Shown here: positions 1-7,100 of the stretch, one piece after another
How positions within the stretch are numbered: position 1 is the first letter of the stretch
Layout of the letters: each line of letters starts with the position of its first letter
Assembly: GCA_031272805.1 (NCBI GenBank)
Contig: JAISTC010000092.1
Span: 1 to 33,197, forward strand
Length of the DNA: 33,197 nt
Reading direction: 5' to 3'
Source of the DNA: Propionibacteriaceae bacterium
GTDB lineage: Bacteria > Actinomycetota > Actinomycetes > Propionibacteriales > Propionibacteriaceae
Position numbers and translations under genes: made by a program
The notes under the pieces: model-generated
The model's input: the letters and a program-made list of their open reading frames with translations, nothing else
Told to the model about the DNA's origin: nothing
Database searches by the model: none

Positions 1-1045
1 GGGCGATCCGGCCGATGTCGTTGCGGCCCAGATCGACCAACATGTTGTGTTCCGCCAGCTCCTTCGGGTCCGCCAGCAACTCTTGTTCTAACGCCAGATC
101 GGCGTCCGGCGTGACGCCGCGGGGCCGGGTCCCCGCCAACGGGAACGTCTCCAACTCGCCGTCCCGCAGCTTGACCAGCGTCTCCGGCGCCGCGCCGGCG
201 ATCTCGACGTCGTCGGACGAGAAGTAGAACATGTAGGGGCTGGGGTTGGCCGCGCTCATCAATTGGTACGTCTCGAACAACGACCCTGTCGCGTCGCACT
301 CCAGCCGGTTCGACAACACGACTTGGAAGATGTCGCCGTCCTTGATGTGCCCCTTCGCGCGCAACACCATGGCCGCGTACTCCTCCGGCCCGAACAGCGC
401 CCGCCACTCGCTGGCCAGTTCCAGCGGCGCCGGCGCGGCCATCTGGCCGGAGTGCAGGATCGCCATGAGCGACGCCACGGCCGCCTCGGCCCGCGCGTAG
501 TTCTCCGGCAGGTTGTCGGTCAGGATGTTGACGATGATCGTCACGGTCTGCTCGAGCCGGTCGAAAGCAACGACCTTGTCGAACAACATGAGGTCGACGT
601 CACGGAAACCCTCGATGTCCGTTTGGCCAAGATCGATTGTCGGCTCGGCGTAGCGGACGAAATCGTAGGCGAAGTAGCCGACGAGGCCGCCCGTGAACGG
701 CGGCAGGCCCGTCACGCGCGGGGCCGAGTTGTCCGCCAGGATCTGCCGGATGGCGGCGGCCGGGTCCGCGCCATCCTGCTCGAAGCGGGCGGCCGACGTG
801 ATGGTCAGGTGGCCGTCCTGGCAGGTCAGCTCGAGCGTGGGGTCGAAGCCCAGGAACGTGTAGCGGCCGGAGTCCTGCTCGTTCTCGCGGGACTCCAGGA
901 TGAAGCACTGTTTGCTCAGGCGTTTCAGGCGCAGGAACGCGTCCGCCGGCGTCAGCGTCTGCGCGGGGAACGTCGCCCACACGGGCACGCGCCGGTAGCC
1001 CTCGGCCAGCGCCGTGGCCGCAGCCAGACTGGGGGTGATGTCCAT
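1..1045 (-). CDS. trpE: Anthranilate synthase component I, partial (C-terminus off the window)
   Basis: Translating the minus strand from the ATG at 1045 gives an open frame of 348 codons that runs off the left edge. The enzyme makes anthranilate from chorismate and ammonia or glutamine, the first step of tryptophan synthesis in the cytoplasm. Visible family marks are ILES at residues 49-52 (equivalent of the LLES tryptophan feedback site), NPSPYMFYF near residue 268, GAAPETLVKL, then PLAGTRPRG near 302, and the chorismate-binding stretch EHNMLVDLGRNDIGRIA at the edge. The family is usually about 500 residues, so roughly a third is missing. GAAGGA lies 5-10 bases upstream of the ATG and sets the start. 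A TAGGAT -10-like hexamer (minus strand, 1079-1074) suggests its own promoter. PabB is the main alternative; the ILES site favours TrpE. Confidence 0.88.
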   Translation of the reverse strand, partial: MDITPSLAAATALAEGYRRVPVWATFPAQTLTPADAFLRLKRLSKQCFILESRENEQDSGRYTFLGFDPTLELTCQDGHLTITSAARFEQDGADPAAAIRQILADNSAPRVTGLPPFTGGLVGYFAYDFVRYAEPTIDLGQTDIEGFRDVDLMLFDKVVAFDRLEQTVTIIVNILTDNLPENYARAEAAVASLMAILHSGQMAAPAPLELASEWRALFGPEEYAAMVLRAKGHIKDGDIFQVVLSNRLECDATGSLFETYQLMSAANPSPYMFYFSSDDVEIAGAAPETLVKLRDGELETFPLAGTRPRGVTPDADLALEQELLADPKELAEHNMLVDLGRNDIGRIA

Positions 1046-1073
1046 GCGGTCCTTCCGCCTCGCGTACCGCGGC

Positions 1074-1079
1074 ATCCTA
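1074..1079 (-). promoter_or_regulatory. Possible trpE -10 element (TAGGAT)
   Basis: On the minus strand TAGGAT lies 28 bases before the trpE ATG, which would give a short leader containing the GAAGGA ribosome site. I see no convincing -35 and no Trp-rich leader peptide or T-box in the 60-base gap. Weak support. Confidence 0.35.
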
Positions 1080-1105
1080 GCGCGGCCATGAGGCCGAGGT
1101 CGGCG

Positions 1106-1810
1106 CTAAGCCAAGGCCGGGCGGCGCGTGACCAATTGCGATCGGGCGCAGCGGGCCACCTGGCTCGTGTTGTAGCCGTCGACGACCGCGCCGACGCCGC
1201 CGCCGACCAACGGGATCTTGCGCGCGATGAAGCCCGCCAGGTCCTTCGTCCCGAGGTCGGCCAGCACGTCCGACAGCACGTTCCGCGCCACCTCGTTGGC
1301 CAGCGCCACGTCGTGCACCGGCGCGGTGGCCACAACCAGCGGCGTCCCGGGCAACTCCCCCGCCTTGACCTGCTTGGCGATGCGGCGGTTGCCGAGCAGG
1401 CACATGACGAGCGCCGTGCGGACGCGCGGGTCCTCGATGTCGTAGCCGTGGAGGTGGGCGATACAGGCGGCCAGGCGGATCTGCACGATGACGATGCCCG
1501 CCACGTTCGCCGGCATCCCGACGAGCGCGGCCAGCCCGCCGCCGACGTTCGTGACGAAGCCCTGGGCGGAGGCCAGGCCGATGTGGAGGCGCGTCAGCGA
1601 GCCGATGGCCGCGTCGACGTCCTGGCGGCGTTCCAGGTGGCGCGCGGCCACCTTCTTGGCGGGCGGCAGGCCGGGGCCGCCGTCGACGGCCAGGTCGATG
1701 AGCTTGAGGAGCCAGGCCGAGAACTTGTCGGGCGCCAGTTGCGGCAGCCCGACCATGACCGCGCCGGCGACCTCCGTGGCGACGGTCTTGACCGTGGCGG
1801 CTGAAGGCAT
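1106..1810 (-). CDS. EcsC family protein
   Basis: A protein of 234 residues. The order of motifs fits the EcsC family (named after Bacillus subtilis EcsC, biochemical role unknown): KKVAARHLERRQDVDAAI near residues 52-69, then LTRLHIGLASAQGFVTNVGG, a hydrophobic MPANVAGIVIVQIRLAACIAHLHGYD segment, DPRVRTALVMCLLG, and a Gly-rich hydrophobic C-terminal part (IPLVGGGVGAVVDGYNT). The long apolar helices and absence of a signal peptide suggest a membrane-associated cytoplasmic protein. The ATG at 1810 is preceded by AGGAAAGG, and a TACACT -10-like hexamer lies at 1843-1838. It lies 60 bases upstream of trpE on the same strand and may be co-transcribed, but no functional link is known. The family call is good; function is unknown. 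Confidence 0.8.
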   Translation of the reverse strand: MPSAATVKTVATEVAGAVMVGLPQLAPDKFSAWLLKLIDLAVDGGPGLPPAKKVAARHLERRQDVDAAIGSLTRLHIGLASAQGFVTNVGGGLAALVGMPANVAGIVIVQIRLAACIAHLHGYDIEDPRVRTALVMCLLGNRRIAKQVKAGELPGTPLVVATAPVHDVALANEVARNVLSDVLADLGTKDLAGFIARKIPLVGGGVGAVVDGYNTSQVARCARSQLVTRRPALA

Positions 1811-1844
1811 GGGAGGCCTTTCCTAGGTGTTGGATTCAGTGTAA

Positions 1845-1976
1845 GGCCGAGGTGTCTGATGCCGCGGCCCCAGGCCATGGGGTCGGGCACGCTGGCTACG
1901 GAGCGAGGAACGAGCGACAGCCACGGTGCCCGACCCCCTGGCGGCTCGACCTCCCAGCGGCGCCTGACACCTCGGG
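1845..1976. repeat. Family-2 hairpin repeat split by a family-1 repeat
   Basis: The left arm GGCCGAGGTGTCTGATGCCG (1845-1864) and the right arm ending CCTGACACCTCGGGC (1957-1976) are inverted versions of each other and match the arms of the intact 69-bp copies at 28973 and 30436. Between them, where the loop should be, lies a complete 59-bp family-1 element (1879-1937). This is a nested arrangement in the divergent ecsC/aat intergenic region, directly next to the putative ecsC -10. Confidence 0.75.
1879..1937 (+). repeat. Family-1 59-bp hairpin repeat, copy 1
   Basis: Begins GGGGTCGGGCAC and ends GTGCCCGACCCC, a perfect 12-base inverted terminal match, with the inner TGGCT/AGCCA continuing the stem. 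The loop carries the core CGAGGAACGAG (1904-1914). Intergenic, inside a family-2 element. Confidence 0.9.
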
Positions 1977-1998
1977 CTGGGGGTGCCAGGATGGGCTT

Positions 1999-2688
1999 GT
2001 GCCCGCGTTGCAAGTGTTCGGGCCGCCGGAACTGTGGCCGGCGGAGGATCTGGTGGCGTTCTCCGACGGGCTGGACGCGGACCTGGCCGTGGCGGCGTAC
2101 CGCTCCGGGGTCTTCCCCATGCCCTTGGAGCGCTCGTTCTTCGGCGCGCGCATGGCCTGGTGGTCGCCCGTGCGGCGCGGCGTCCTGGAACCGGCCGACC
2201 TGCGCGTCACGCGGTCGCTGCGCCAGTCCGCCAAGAAGTACCGCGTGACCGTCAACCAGGCGTTCGCCGACGTGCTGGCCGGCTGCGCCGACCCCCGCCG
2301 GCCGGGCGGCTGGATCGACCGTGACATCCGCGCCGTCTACACGGAACTCCACCAGGCCGGCATCGCCATCTCCGTCGAAACCTGGACGCGCGACGGCGTC
2401 CTGGCCGGCGGCCTGTACGGCGTCAGCCTCGGCGGCCTGTTCGCCGGCGAGTCCATGTTCCACCGGGCCGACATCGGGCGTGACGCCTCCAAGGTGGCGC
2501 TGCTCCGGCTCGTGACCGACTGGCTGCTGCCCGGCGGCCACCCCCGGCTGATCGACGCGCAGTGGCGGACCGACCACCTGGCCCGCCTCGGCGTGGTGGA
2601 GATCGGGCGGCGGGACTACCTCGACCGGCTGGGCCCGCTGCTCGACGCGCCGCGGCCGGAGTGGCCGGCGCCGGGCCAACAAAGATAG
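1999..2688 (+). CDS. aat: Leucyl/phenylalanyl-tRNA--protein transferase
   Basis: Transfers Leu or Phe from aminoacyl-tRNA to proteins with N-terminal Arg or Lys, feeding the N-end rule Clp pathway in the cytoplasm. With the GTG start at 1999 it is 229 residues, the usual size. Motifs in order: AYRSGVFPMP, MAWWSPVRRGVL, FADVLAGCADPRRPGGWID, YTELHQAGIAISVETW, GVLAGGLYGVSLGGLFAGESMF (family GGLYG...F.GESMF), ASKVALLRLV and LIDAQWRTDHLARLGVVEI. The reading frame is open back to an ATG at 1852, but that extension is the translated hairpin repeat and has no family similarity, so I reject it. CAGGAT six bases before the GTG resembles the -10 of a leaderless message. Confidence 0.93.
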   Translation: MPALQVFGPPELWPAEDLVAFSDGLDADLAVAAYRSGVFPMPLERSFFGARMAWWSPVRRGVLEPADLRVTRSLRQSAKKYRVTVNQAFADVLAGCADPRRPGGWIDRDIRAVYTELHQAGIAISVETWTRDGVLAGGLYGVSLGGLFAGESMFHRADIGRDASKVALLRLVTDWLLPGGHPRLIDAQWRTDHLARLGVVEIGRRDYLDRLGPLLDAPRPEWPAPGQQR

Positions 2689-2792
2689 TGGTGCGAGTTA
2701 CTAAAGTCGGGTTGCACACATTTCAGGGCGCCCCGCCGGGAAATTGCGACACGCCGTGACACGCCCGGTGGAAATGTCAGTTGGCGGCCCGC

Positions 2793-2817
2793 CGGGGCCA
2801 CTTGAAACCTGGCCCCG
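2793..2817. promoter_or_regulatory. 25-bp palindrome overlapping the -35 box
   Basis: CGGGGCCA (2793-2800) and TGGCCCCG (2810-2817) are perfect inverted repeats whose 9-base centre contains the TTGAAA -35 element. Its position suggests a repressor operator; it could also be the hairpin of a terminator for aat, though no T-run follows. Confidence 0.45.
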
Positions 2818-2829
2818 AATCGCTATGAT
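2802..2829 (+). promoter_or_regulatory. Sigma-A-type promoter of the DUF4956 operon
   Basis: TTGAAA (2802-2807), 16 bases, TATGAT (2824-2829): close to consensus and the best promoter in the window. It implies a leader of about 410 nt before the ATG at 3249. A weaker candidate, TTGAAT (2900-2905), 16 bases, TAACAT (2922-2927), lies downstream. Confidence 0.65.
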
Positions 2830-2959
2830 TCTGGCTGCCACAAGGTGTGATACGACAACCTAGGCTGGCCTTCGGCCGACCGTGTGACGATCTTCACAAT
2901 TGAATCTGCGCTGTTGTCGGGTAACATCGGGGCTGTTGTTAAGGAATGAAAGTTCCCCG

Positions 2960-3232
2960 ACACCGCTAAACGAGGCGCTGCGGTCGCAAGATTGCGGCGC
3001 CTAAGCCTGGGCCGGTATTTCGGAGTACGGCCCAGGCGGTCACGCCGGTGCCGGGTCGTCCTTCGGGGGGAGGACGACCCGGCATCGCCGAGACAGGCGG
3101 CGGGAGGCCTGTGCCCCTCGACCCCGTGTTCCCGCTTGAGGCGCGGCGCGGGCCGACCGCTGCCTCTCCGAATTTTCTTGGAGTTCTCTGGGAACTCGGG
3201 TTCCAGTATGTGATCTGTTACATACCAACTGG
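2960..3232 (+). ncRNA. Strongly folded 5' leader, possible cis-regulatory RNA
   Basis: Successive hairpins seen by eye: GGCGC (2974-2978) with GCGCC (2997-3001) enclosing an inner CGCA/TGCG stem; GCCTGGGCC (3005-3013) with GGCCCAGGC (3029-3037), a perfect 9-bp stem extended by GTA/TAC; GCCGGGTCGTCCT with AGGACGACCCGGC (about 3049-3083), 13 bp; GAGTTC/GAACTC (3181-3197); GTATGT/ACATAC (3207-3225). The last hairpin sits just upstream of the GGGGGAG ribosome site. I compared it from memory with c-di-GMP-I, ydaO, SAH, cobalamin, glycine and M-box riboswitch consensus patterns and found no match. Confidence 0.45.
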
Positions 3233-3248
3233 TCCCCTGGGGGAGCTC

Positions 3249-3842
3249 ATGTTCGACCTGATTCTGCCCGCCGCCGACATCGTCGCCATCGCCGTGCTCG
3301 CGCTCGTGCTCTACTACCCGCGCCACCACCGCCACGACCTCACTCTGTCGTACCTGGCGGTCAACGTCGGCGTCCTCGGCGTCGCCACGGCGCTCGGCAC
3401 GACGAGCGTCAACGCCGGCCTCGGCCTCGGCCTGTTCGGCGTCCTCGCCATCATCCGGCTGCGCAGCCTCGAACTCGACCAACACGAGATCGCCTACTAC
3501 TTCACGGCGCTGGCGCTCGGCGTCATCGGCGGGCTCGGCGCGGACATGGGCTGGGCGGCCGTCGGGCTGATGGCCCTCATCCTCGTCGTCATCGCCATCG
3601 GCGACGCCGGGGTCTTCACGCGGCGCCAACGCTCGCAGGTCGTGGTCCTCGACCACGCCGTGACGGACGACGCGGAACTCCGGGCCCGGTTGGAGGACCT
3701 GCTCGGGGCCAAGGTCGTCGACGCCCGGCCGCGGCGCGTGGACCTGGTCAACGACACGACCGTCGTGGATGTGCGCTACGTCGTGGGCGTGGGGCGGCCT
3801 GTGGGCGCCGCGCCCGTGTCGCCTTTGGAGGTGCGGGCATGA
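3249..3842 (+). CDS. DUF4956 domain-containing membrane protein
   Basis: 197 residues from the ATG at 3249, preceded by GGGGGAG at a good distance. The start was chosen over the in-frame ATG at 3048 because the extra 67 residues are the translated leader. Four or so hydrophobic segments lie in the first 125 residues, including the DUF4956 hallmark GLFGVLAIIRLRSLELDQHE followed by IAYYFTALALGVIGGLG. A soluble C-terminal part of about 75 residues (from RRQRSQVVVLD) probably faces the cytoplasm. DUF4956 proteins are commonly encoded beside VTC-domain and CotH or Cthe_2159 genes, as here, but their biochemical role is not established. The stop codon overlaps the next start (ATGA at 3839-3842), indicating translational coupling. 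Confidence 0.88.
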   Translation: MFDLILPAADIVAIAVLALVLYYPRHHRHDLTLSYLAVNVGVLGVATALGTTSVNAGLGLGLFGVLAIIRLRSLELDQHEIAYYFTALALGVIGGLGADMGWAAVGLMALILVVIAIGDAGVFTRRQRSQVVVLDHAVTDDAELRARLEDLLGAKVVDARPRRVDLVNDTTVVDVRYVVGVGRPVGAAPVSPLEVRA

Positions 3843-5038
3843 GCGGCGTCACGTTGAGTGCTGGTTTGGCCATGGGGTCGGGCACCCTGGCTACGGAGCG
3901 AGGAACGAGCGACAGCCAGGGGGCCCGACACCGTGGCCTCGCGCTCGGGACTACTCCCGCTGCGGCCACGGTGTCAGGCCCTGGAGTCGTTCGCAGAGCT
4001 CGCTCAGTAGCCGCAGTGCCCGACCCCGTGGCCTGGTCTGACGCCTCCTTGCCCGCTGTGTCCCTGGAGGAACTGGAGGCGGTCGCCGGGCTGATGGTGC
4101 GGCGTGACCGAAAGTACCTCGTGACGGACCGGCAACTGGCCACCCTGCTGGCGCAGCTCGCGCCGGGCACGCGCGTGCTCGAGATCGACGGCCGGCGCTC
4201 GTTCGACTATTCCTCGACCTACTTCGACACGCCCGAGGCGACGTGCTACTACCTGACGGCCCGGCGCCGGCGGCGGCGGTTCAAGGTCCGCACGCGCCAG
4301 TACGGGCCCGGCGGCCCCGTCTTCCTCGAAGTCAAGACCCGGGGTCCCCGGGGCATCACTGTCAAAGACCGCGTCGGCACACTTGCAACGCCCACCGACG
4401 CCTTCTCTGTGGCCGGAGCGTCTTTGGGAGGAGCGTTCCGGCCCGCGAGTCCGCTCGCTACCGTCCTGGAGGGAGACGGTGCTAGCTGGATGGCGGACTC
4501 GCCCCGGCCCCGGCCGGGCGCCCCGCGTGGGGCGTCCCGGCCAGGGGCCGCGTCGCCCGCGTCCCCCGCGTCGCCCTTGTCGCCCGCGGCGTTGGCCGCG
4601 TCCCCCGTGACCTTGGCCGCGTCCCCCGTGACCCCCGAATTACCGGAACTGGACGACGCGACCGCGCTGGACGTGGCGCTGGGCGTCGCGCTGGAACGCG
4701 GGGCGGCCGTGCCGGAGTGGGCCGACTTCTGGCCGGCCGTCGAGGTCCGGTATCGCCGGACCACGCTCCTGCTGCCGGACGGCGGGCGCGCCACGATCGA
4801 CACGGACGTGGTCTGGGGCCCGCCCGGCGAGCCGGGCACGGGCGTGACCGGCCTGGTCATTCTCGAAACCAAGACTCCCGGCCCGGCGACCAGCCTGGAC
4901 CGGGCGGCGTGGGCGCTGGGGCTGCGGCCCCAGCCACTGTCGAAGTTCGGCGTCGCGATGGCGTCGACGCATCGTGATCTGGCGAGTGCGAACCGCTGGC
5001 ACCGGGTGGTGCGGCGGTGTGAGGGGAGTGTCGCATGA
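3839..5038 (+). CDS. VTC-domain polyphosphate polymerase-like protein with in-frame repeat insertion
   Basis: 399 residues. The ATG at 3839 overlaps the upstream stop and follows TTTGGAGGTG, so this start is well supported. The VTC (polyphosphate polymerase/triphosphate tunnel) fold is seen from about residue 75: RKYLV (91-95), SSTYFDTP (125-132), the basic RRRFKVRTRQY (145-155), FLEVKTRG (162-169) and K176, then VRYRR (303-307), TIDTD (319-323), LETKTPG (342-348) and LSKF (367-370). Lys, Arg and Glu residues line the tunnel in this family. Two oddities: residues about 12-65 are the translation of an inverted pair of 59-bp repeats, and residues about 218-268 are an Ala/Ser/Pro/Val low-complexity insert splitting the domain. 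Both keep frame. Whether it makes polyphosphate is inferred from family only. Confidence 0.87.
   Translation: MSGVTLSAGLAMGSGTLATERGTSDSQGARHRGLALGTTPAAATVSGPGVVRRARSVAAVPDPVAWSDASLPAVSLEELEAVAGLMVRRDRKYLVTDRQLATLLAQLAPGTRVLEIDGRRSFDYSSTYFDTPEATCYYLTARRRRRRFKVRTRQYGPGGPVFLEVKTRGPRGITVKDRVGTLATPTDAFSVAGASLGGAFRPASPLATVLEGDGASWMADSPRPRPGAPRGASRPGAASPASPASPLSPAALAASPVTLAASPVTPELPELDDATALDVALGVALERGAAVPEWADFWPAVEVRYRRTTLLLPDGGRATIDTDVVWGPPGEPGTGVTGLVILETKTPGPATSLDRAAWALGLRPQPLSKFGVAMASTHRDLASANRWHRVVRRCEGSVA
3874..3932 (+). repeat. Family-1 hairpin repeat, copy 2 (inside coding sequence)
   Basis: 59 bp from GGGGTCGGGCAC to CCCGACACC with the loop core CGAGGAACGAG (3899-3909). It lies inside the VTC gene and is translated as part of residues 12-31 (GSGTLATERGTSDSQGAR). 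It forms an inverted pair with the copy at 3970. Confidence 0.9.
3970..4027 (-). repeat. Family-1 hairpin repeat, copy 3 (diverged, inside coding sequence)
   Basis: Minus-oriented copy running from GGTGTCAGGCC to GTGCCCGACCCC, 37 bases after copy 2. The loop has diverged (GTCGTTCGCAGAGCTCGC). Together copies 2 and 3 make a BIME-like pair within the reading frame. Confidence 0.75.
4490..4643 (+). repeat. Low-complexity tandem repeats inside the VTC domain
   Basis: Imperfect short tandem units such as GCGTCCCCCGTGACC and GCGTCGCCC encode an Ala/Ser/Pro/Val-rich stretch (about residues 218-268) between the two halves of the VTC fold. It probably forms a flexible loop. Confidence 0.7.
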
Positions 5039-6957
5039 CGCGAAGGGTGAAGTTCCAGTCACGCTGGGCGCGCGCCGGCGTGGCGGTCGCGGCGGCCGGG
5101 CTCGTGCTCGGTTTGGGCGGCTGCCTCGGCACGACCGCCGAGGCCGATCCGGCGTCCGGCGCCTCGTCCAGCGCCCAGCCGGGCAGCGCGGCGACGTCCG
5201 GGACCTCCGGAACCTCTGAGTCGTCGGCGTCGGGCGCCACGACGGGCGACCTCTTTATCCCCGCGTCCGTGGCGGAGGCGATGGCCGCCAACCTGGCGCC
5301 CGCCGAGGCCCAGTCCATTACCCAGAAGACGGTCACGGTCGAACTCAAGGGCGCGGACACGGAGAAACAGGCGGGGGTCGACGTGGCCGACGGCGTCGTG
5401 ACCCTGACGCAGGCGACCGACTACGAGCTGACCGGGACTCTCGACGGCCAGGTCGTCATCGACGTGTCCGACGGCGACGTCCACGTGACTTTGGCCGGCG
5501 TCACGATCAACTCCAGCTCGCCCGGCGCGCTCGTCATCGAGAACGCCGACCAGGTCGTGCTGACCCTGGCCGACGGGACCACCAACAAGTTGTCGGACGC
5601 GGGCGTGACGGCCGAGTCGGACGATTCCGACGTCCCCGCTGGCGCGCTGTTCTCGCGCTCGGACCTCATCATCGAGGGCTCCGGCACGCTGGTCATCGAC
5701 GCCGGCGCGGGCGACGGCCTTGTTTCCAAGGACGGGCTCGTCATCGACTCCGGCACGTTCGACGTGACGGCGGCCGACGACGCCATCCGCGGCAAGGACT
5801 ACCTCGTCATCAACGGCGGCACGTTCAAGCTCGACGCCGCCGGCGACGCGCTCAAGTCGACCAACGACACGGACGCCACGGCCGGTTACGTCTGGATCGC
5901 GGGCGGCACGATCGACGCCACCGCCGCCGACGACTGCGTCGACGCGCTGACCGACGCGCTCGTGTCGGGCGGGACGTTGAAGTTCAGTTGTGACGACGAC
6001 GGCATCCACGGCGACGCCTCCGCGGTCATCGACGGCGGCACGGTCACGATCACCCAGTCCTACGAGGGCATCGAGGGCCAGGTCATCGTCATCGCGGGCG
6101 GCGACATCAACGTGACGTCGAGCGACGACGGGCTCAACGCGTCCGACGGCTCCGGCGCGGGCGGCGGCGACTTCACGATGCCGGGGACCGGCTCGGGGAC
6201 CGGCACGGGCATGGGCGGCGGCACGATGCCGGGCTGGGATTCGACGGCCGCGCCCGACATGGGCGACGGGACCCTGCCCGGCGGCGGGACCATGCCGGGC
6301 TGGGACAGCTCGACCGCGCCGGACGCGGGCGACGGGACCATGCCGTGGGCCGGCGCGACGGCCGGGACGGATGGCTACGGGTCACGCGGCGGCAAGACCG
6401 GCGGCCGCGGCCAGATGCCGGGGACGGGGACCGGGACCGACACGGGGACCGGGACCAGCGCGGGGACCGGGACGACCTCGGACTGGCAGTCGCGCGGCGG
6501 CGGCGCCATGGGCGGCGGTATGGAGGGCTCCGGCAACGCGATCCTCGTCATCACCGGCGGGACGCTCGTCGTCAACGCCGAGGGCGACGGGCTCGACTCC
6601 AACGGGACCGCCTCGATGAGCGGCGGCAACGTCACGGTCTTCGGGCCGACGCGGACCGGCAACGGCGCGCTCGACTGTGGCAACGGGATCACGATGACCG
6701 GTGGCACGCTGCTGGCCGTCGACTCCGGCGGCATGTCCCAGGGCATCGGCTCCGGCTCCGCGGTCCCGTCGTTCGACACGCGGGCGACGCTGACGGCGGG
6801 CGAACTCCAGATCGTGGGCGCGGACGGCGCGGCCGTCGCCACCTACACGTTGCCCAAGGGTGCGACCACGATCGTGTTCGCCGGCGAGGCGCTGGCCTCC
6901 GGCGCGACCTACTCCATCGTCAACGGAGGCACGACGGTGGCCACGGCCACCACGTGA
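5035..6957 (+). CDS. Cthe_2159-type beta-helix carbohydrate-binding lipoprotein
   Basis: 640 residues. The ATG overlaps the upstream stop (ATGA at 5035-5038) and follows GAGGGGAG. The N-terminus is a lipoprotein signal (RRVKFQSRWAR, apolar core, lipobox LGGC with Cys30), then a Ser/Ala/Thr linker to about residue 75. Residues 115-370 show the repeating turns of the Cthe_2159 right-handed beta-helix: LADGTTNKLSD, DLIIEGSGTLVIDAG, GLVIDSGTFDVTAADDAIRG, YLVINGGTFKLDAAGDALK, IAGGTIDATAADDCVDA. A Gly/Thr/Met/Pro/Asp-rich stretch (about 372-496) interrupts the helix, which resumes at AILVITGGTLVVNAEGDGLDS. Family members bind plant polysaccharides and calcium. It should be anchored on the outer face of the membrane as the product of the DUF4956-VTC operon. 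Ligand unknown here. Confidence 0.87.
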   Translation: MTRRVKFQSRWARAGVAVAAAGLVLGLGGCLGTTAEADPASGASSSAQPGSAATSGTSGTSESSASGATTGDLFIPASVAEAMAANLAPAEAQSITQKTVTVELKGADTEKQAGVDVADGVVTLTQATDYELTGTLDGQVVIDVSDGDVHVTLAGVTINSSSPGALVIENADQVVLTLADGTTNKLSDAGVTAESDDSDVPAGALFSRSDLIIEGSGTLVIDAGAGDGLVSKDGLVIDSGTFDVTAADDAIRGKDYLVINGGTFKLDAAGDALKSTNDTDATAGYVWIAGGTIDATAADDCVDALTDALVSGGTLKFSCDDDGIHGDASAVIDGGTVTITQSYEGIEGQVIVIAGGDINVTSSDDGLNASDGSGAGGGDFTMPGTGSGTGTGMGGGTMPGWDSTAAPDMGDGTLPGGGTMPGWDSSTAPDAGDGTMPWAGATAGTDGYGSRGGKTGGRGQMPGTGTGTDTGTGTSAGTGTTSDWQSRGGGAMGGGMEGSGNAILVITGGTLVVNAEGDGLDSNGTASMSGGNVTVFGPTRTGNGALDCGNGITMTGGTLLAVDSGGMSQGIGSGSAVPSFDTRATLTAGELQIVGADGAAVATYTLPKGATTIVFAGEALASGATYSIVNGGTTVATATT

Positions 6958-6970
6958 CCCACCCTGATCG

Positions 6971-7043
6971 TCACGCCGGGCCCACGCGACCCTAACCCTT
7001 GCCCGGCGTGATCCCCTGGCCCACGGCAAAGCCGTGGGCCAGG
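6971..7043 (+). terminator. Two hairpins after the DUF4956 operon
   Basis: TCACGCCGGGC (6971-6981) pairs with GCCCGGCGTGA (7001-7011). Then CCTGGCCCACGGC (7015-7027) pairs perfectly with GCCGTGGGCCAGG (7031-7043) around an AAA loop, followed by TGCTTTCTG. The second is the likelier terminator. Confidence 0.65.
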
Positions 7044-7062
7044 TGCTTTCTGCCCCACGGCC

Positions 7063-7100
7063 ATGGGGTCGGGCCAGGCCATGGGGTCGGGCCAGGCCAG
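7063..7100 (+). repeat. Tandem 18-bp units abutting family-1 copy 4
   Basis: CCATGGGGTCGGGCCAGG occurs as about two tandem units ending at the left edge of the full 59-bp element. The unit is the left arm of family 1 repeated. Confidence 0.8.

Larger units (their letters stand above)
2689..3248. other. Intergenic region with promoter and structured leader
   Basis: 560 bases with no credible gene. It holds a promoter near 2802-2829, a second weaker one near 2900-2927, and then a series of strong hairpins up to the ribosome site of the DUF4956 gene. The frame upstream of 3249 is open to 3048 but reads through the hairpins and lacks family similarity, so it is treated as non-coding. Confidence 0.75.

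Noticed and set aside
263-1804. A 513-codon plus-strand frame across trpE and the EcsC gene
   Set aside because: R/V/D-rich shadow of two clear minus-strand genes.
1852-1998. N-terminal extension of aat from the ATG at 1852
   Set aside because: The extra 49 residues are a translated family-1/family-2 repeat and precede the normal start of the family.
2971-3001. Resemblance to an SAH riboswitch core (GAGGCGCTGCG)
   Set aside because: The match is explained by the GGCGC/GCGCC stem; the rest of the SAH consensus is missing and the downstream genes are unrelated to SAH metabolism.
3048-3248. N-terminal extension of the DUF4956 protein
   Set aside because: It translates leader hairpins and lacks a ribosome site, whereas the ATG at 3249 has GGGGGAG at proper spacing.
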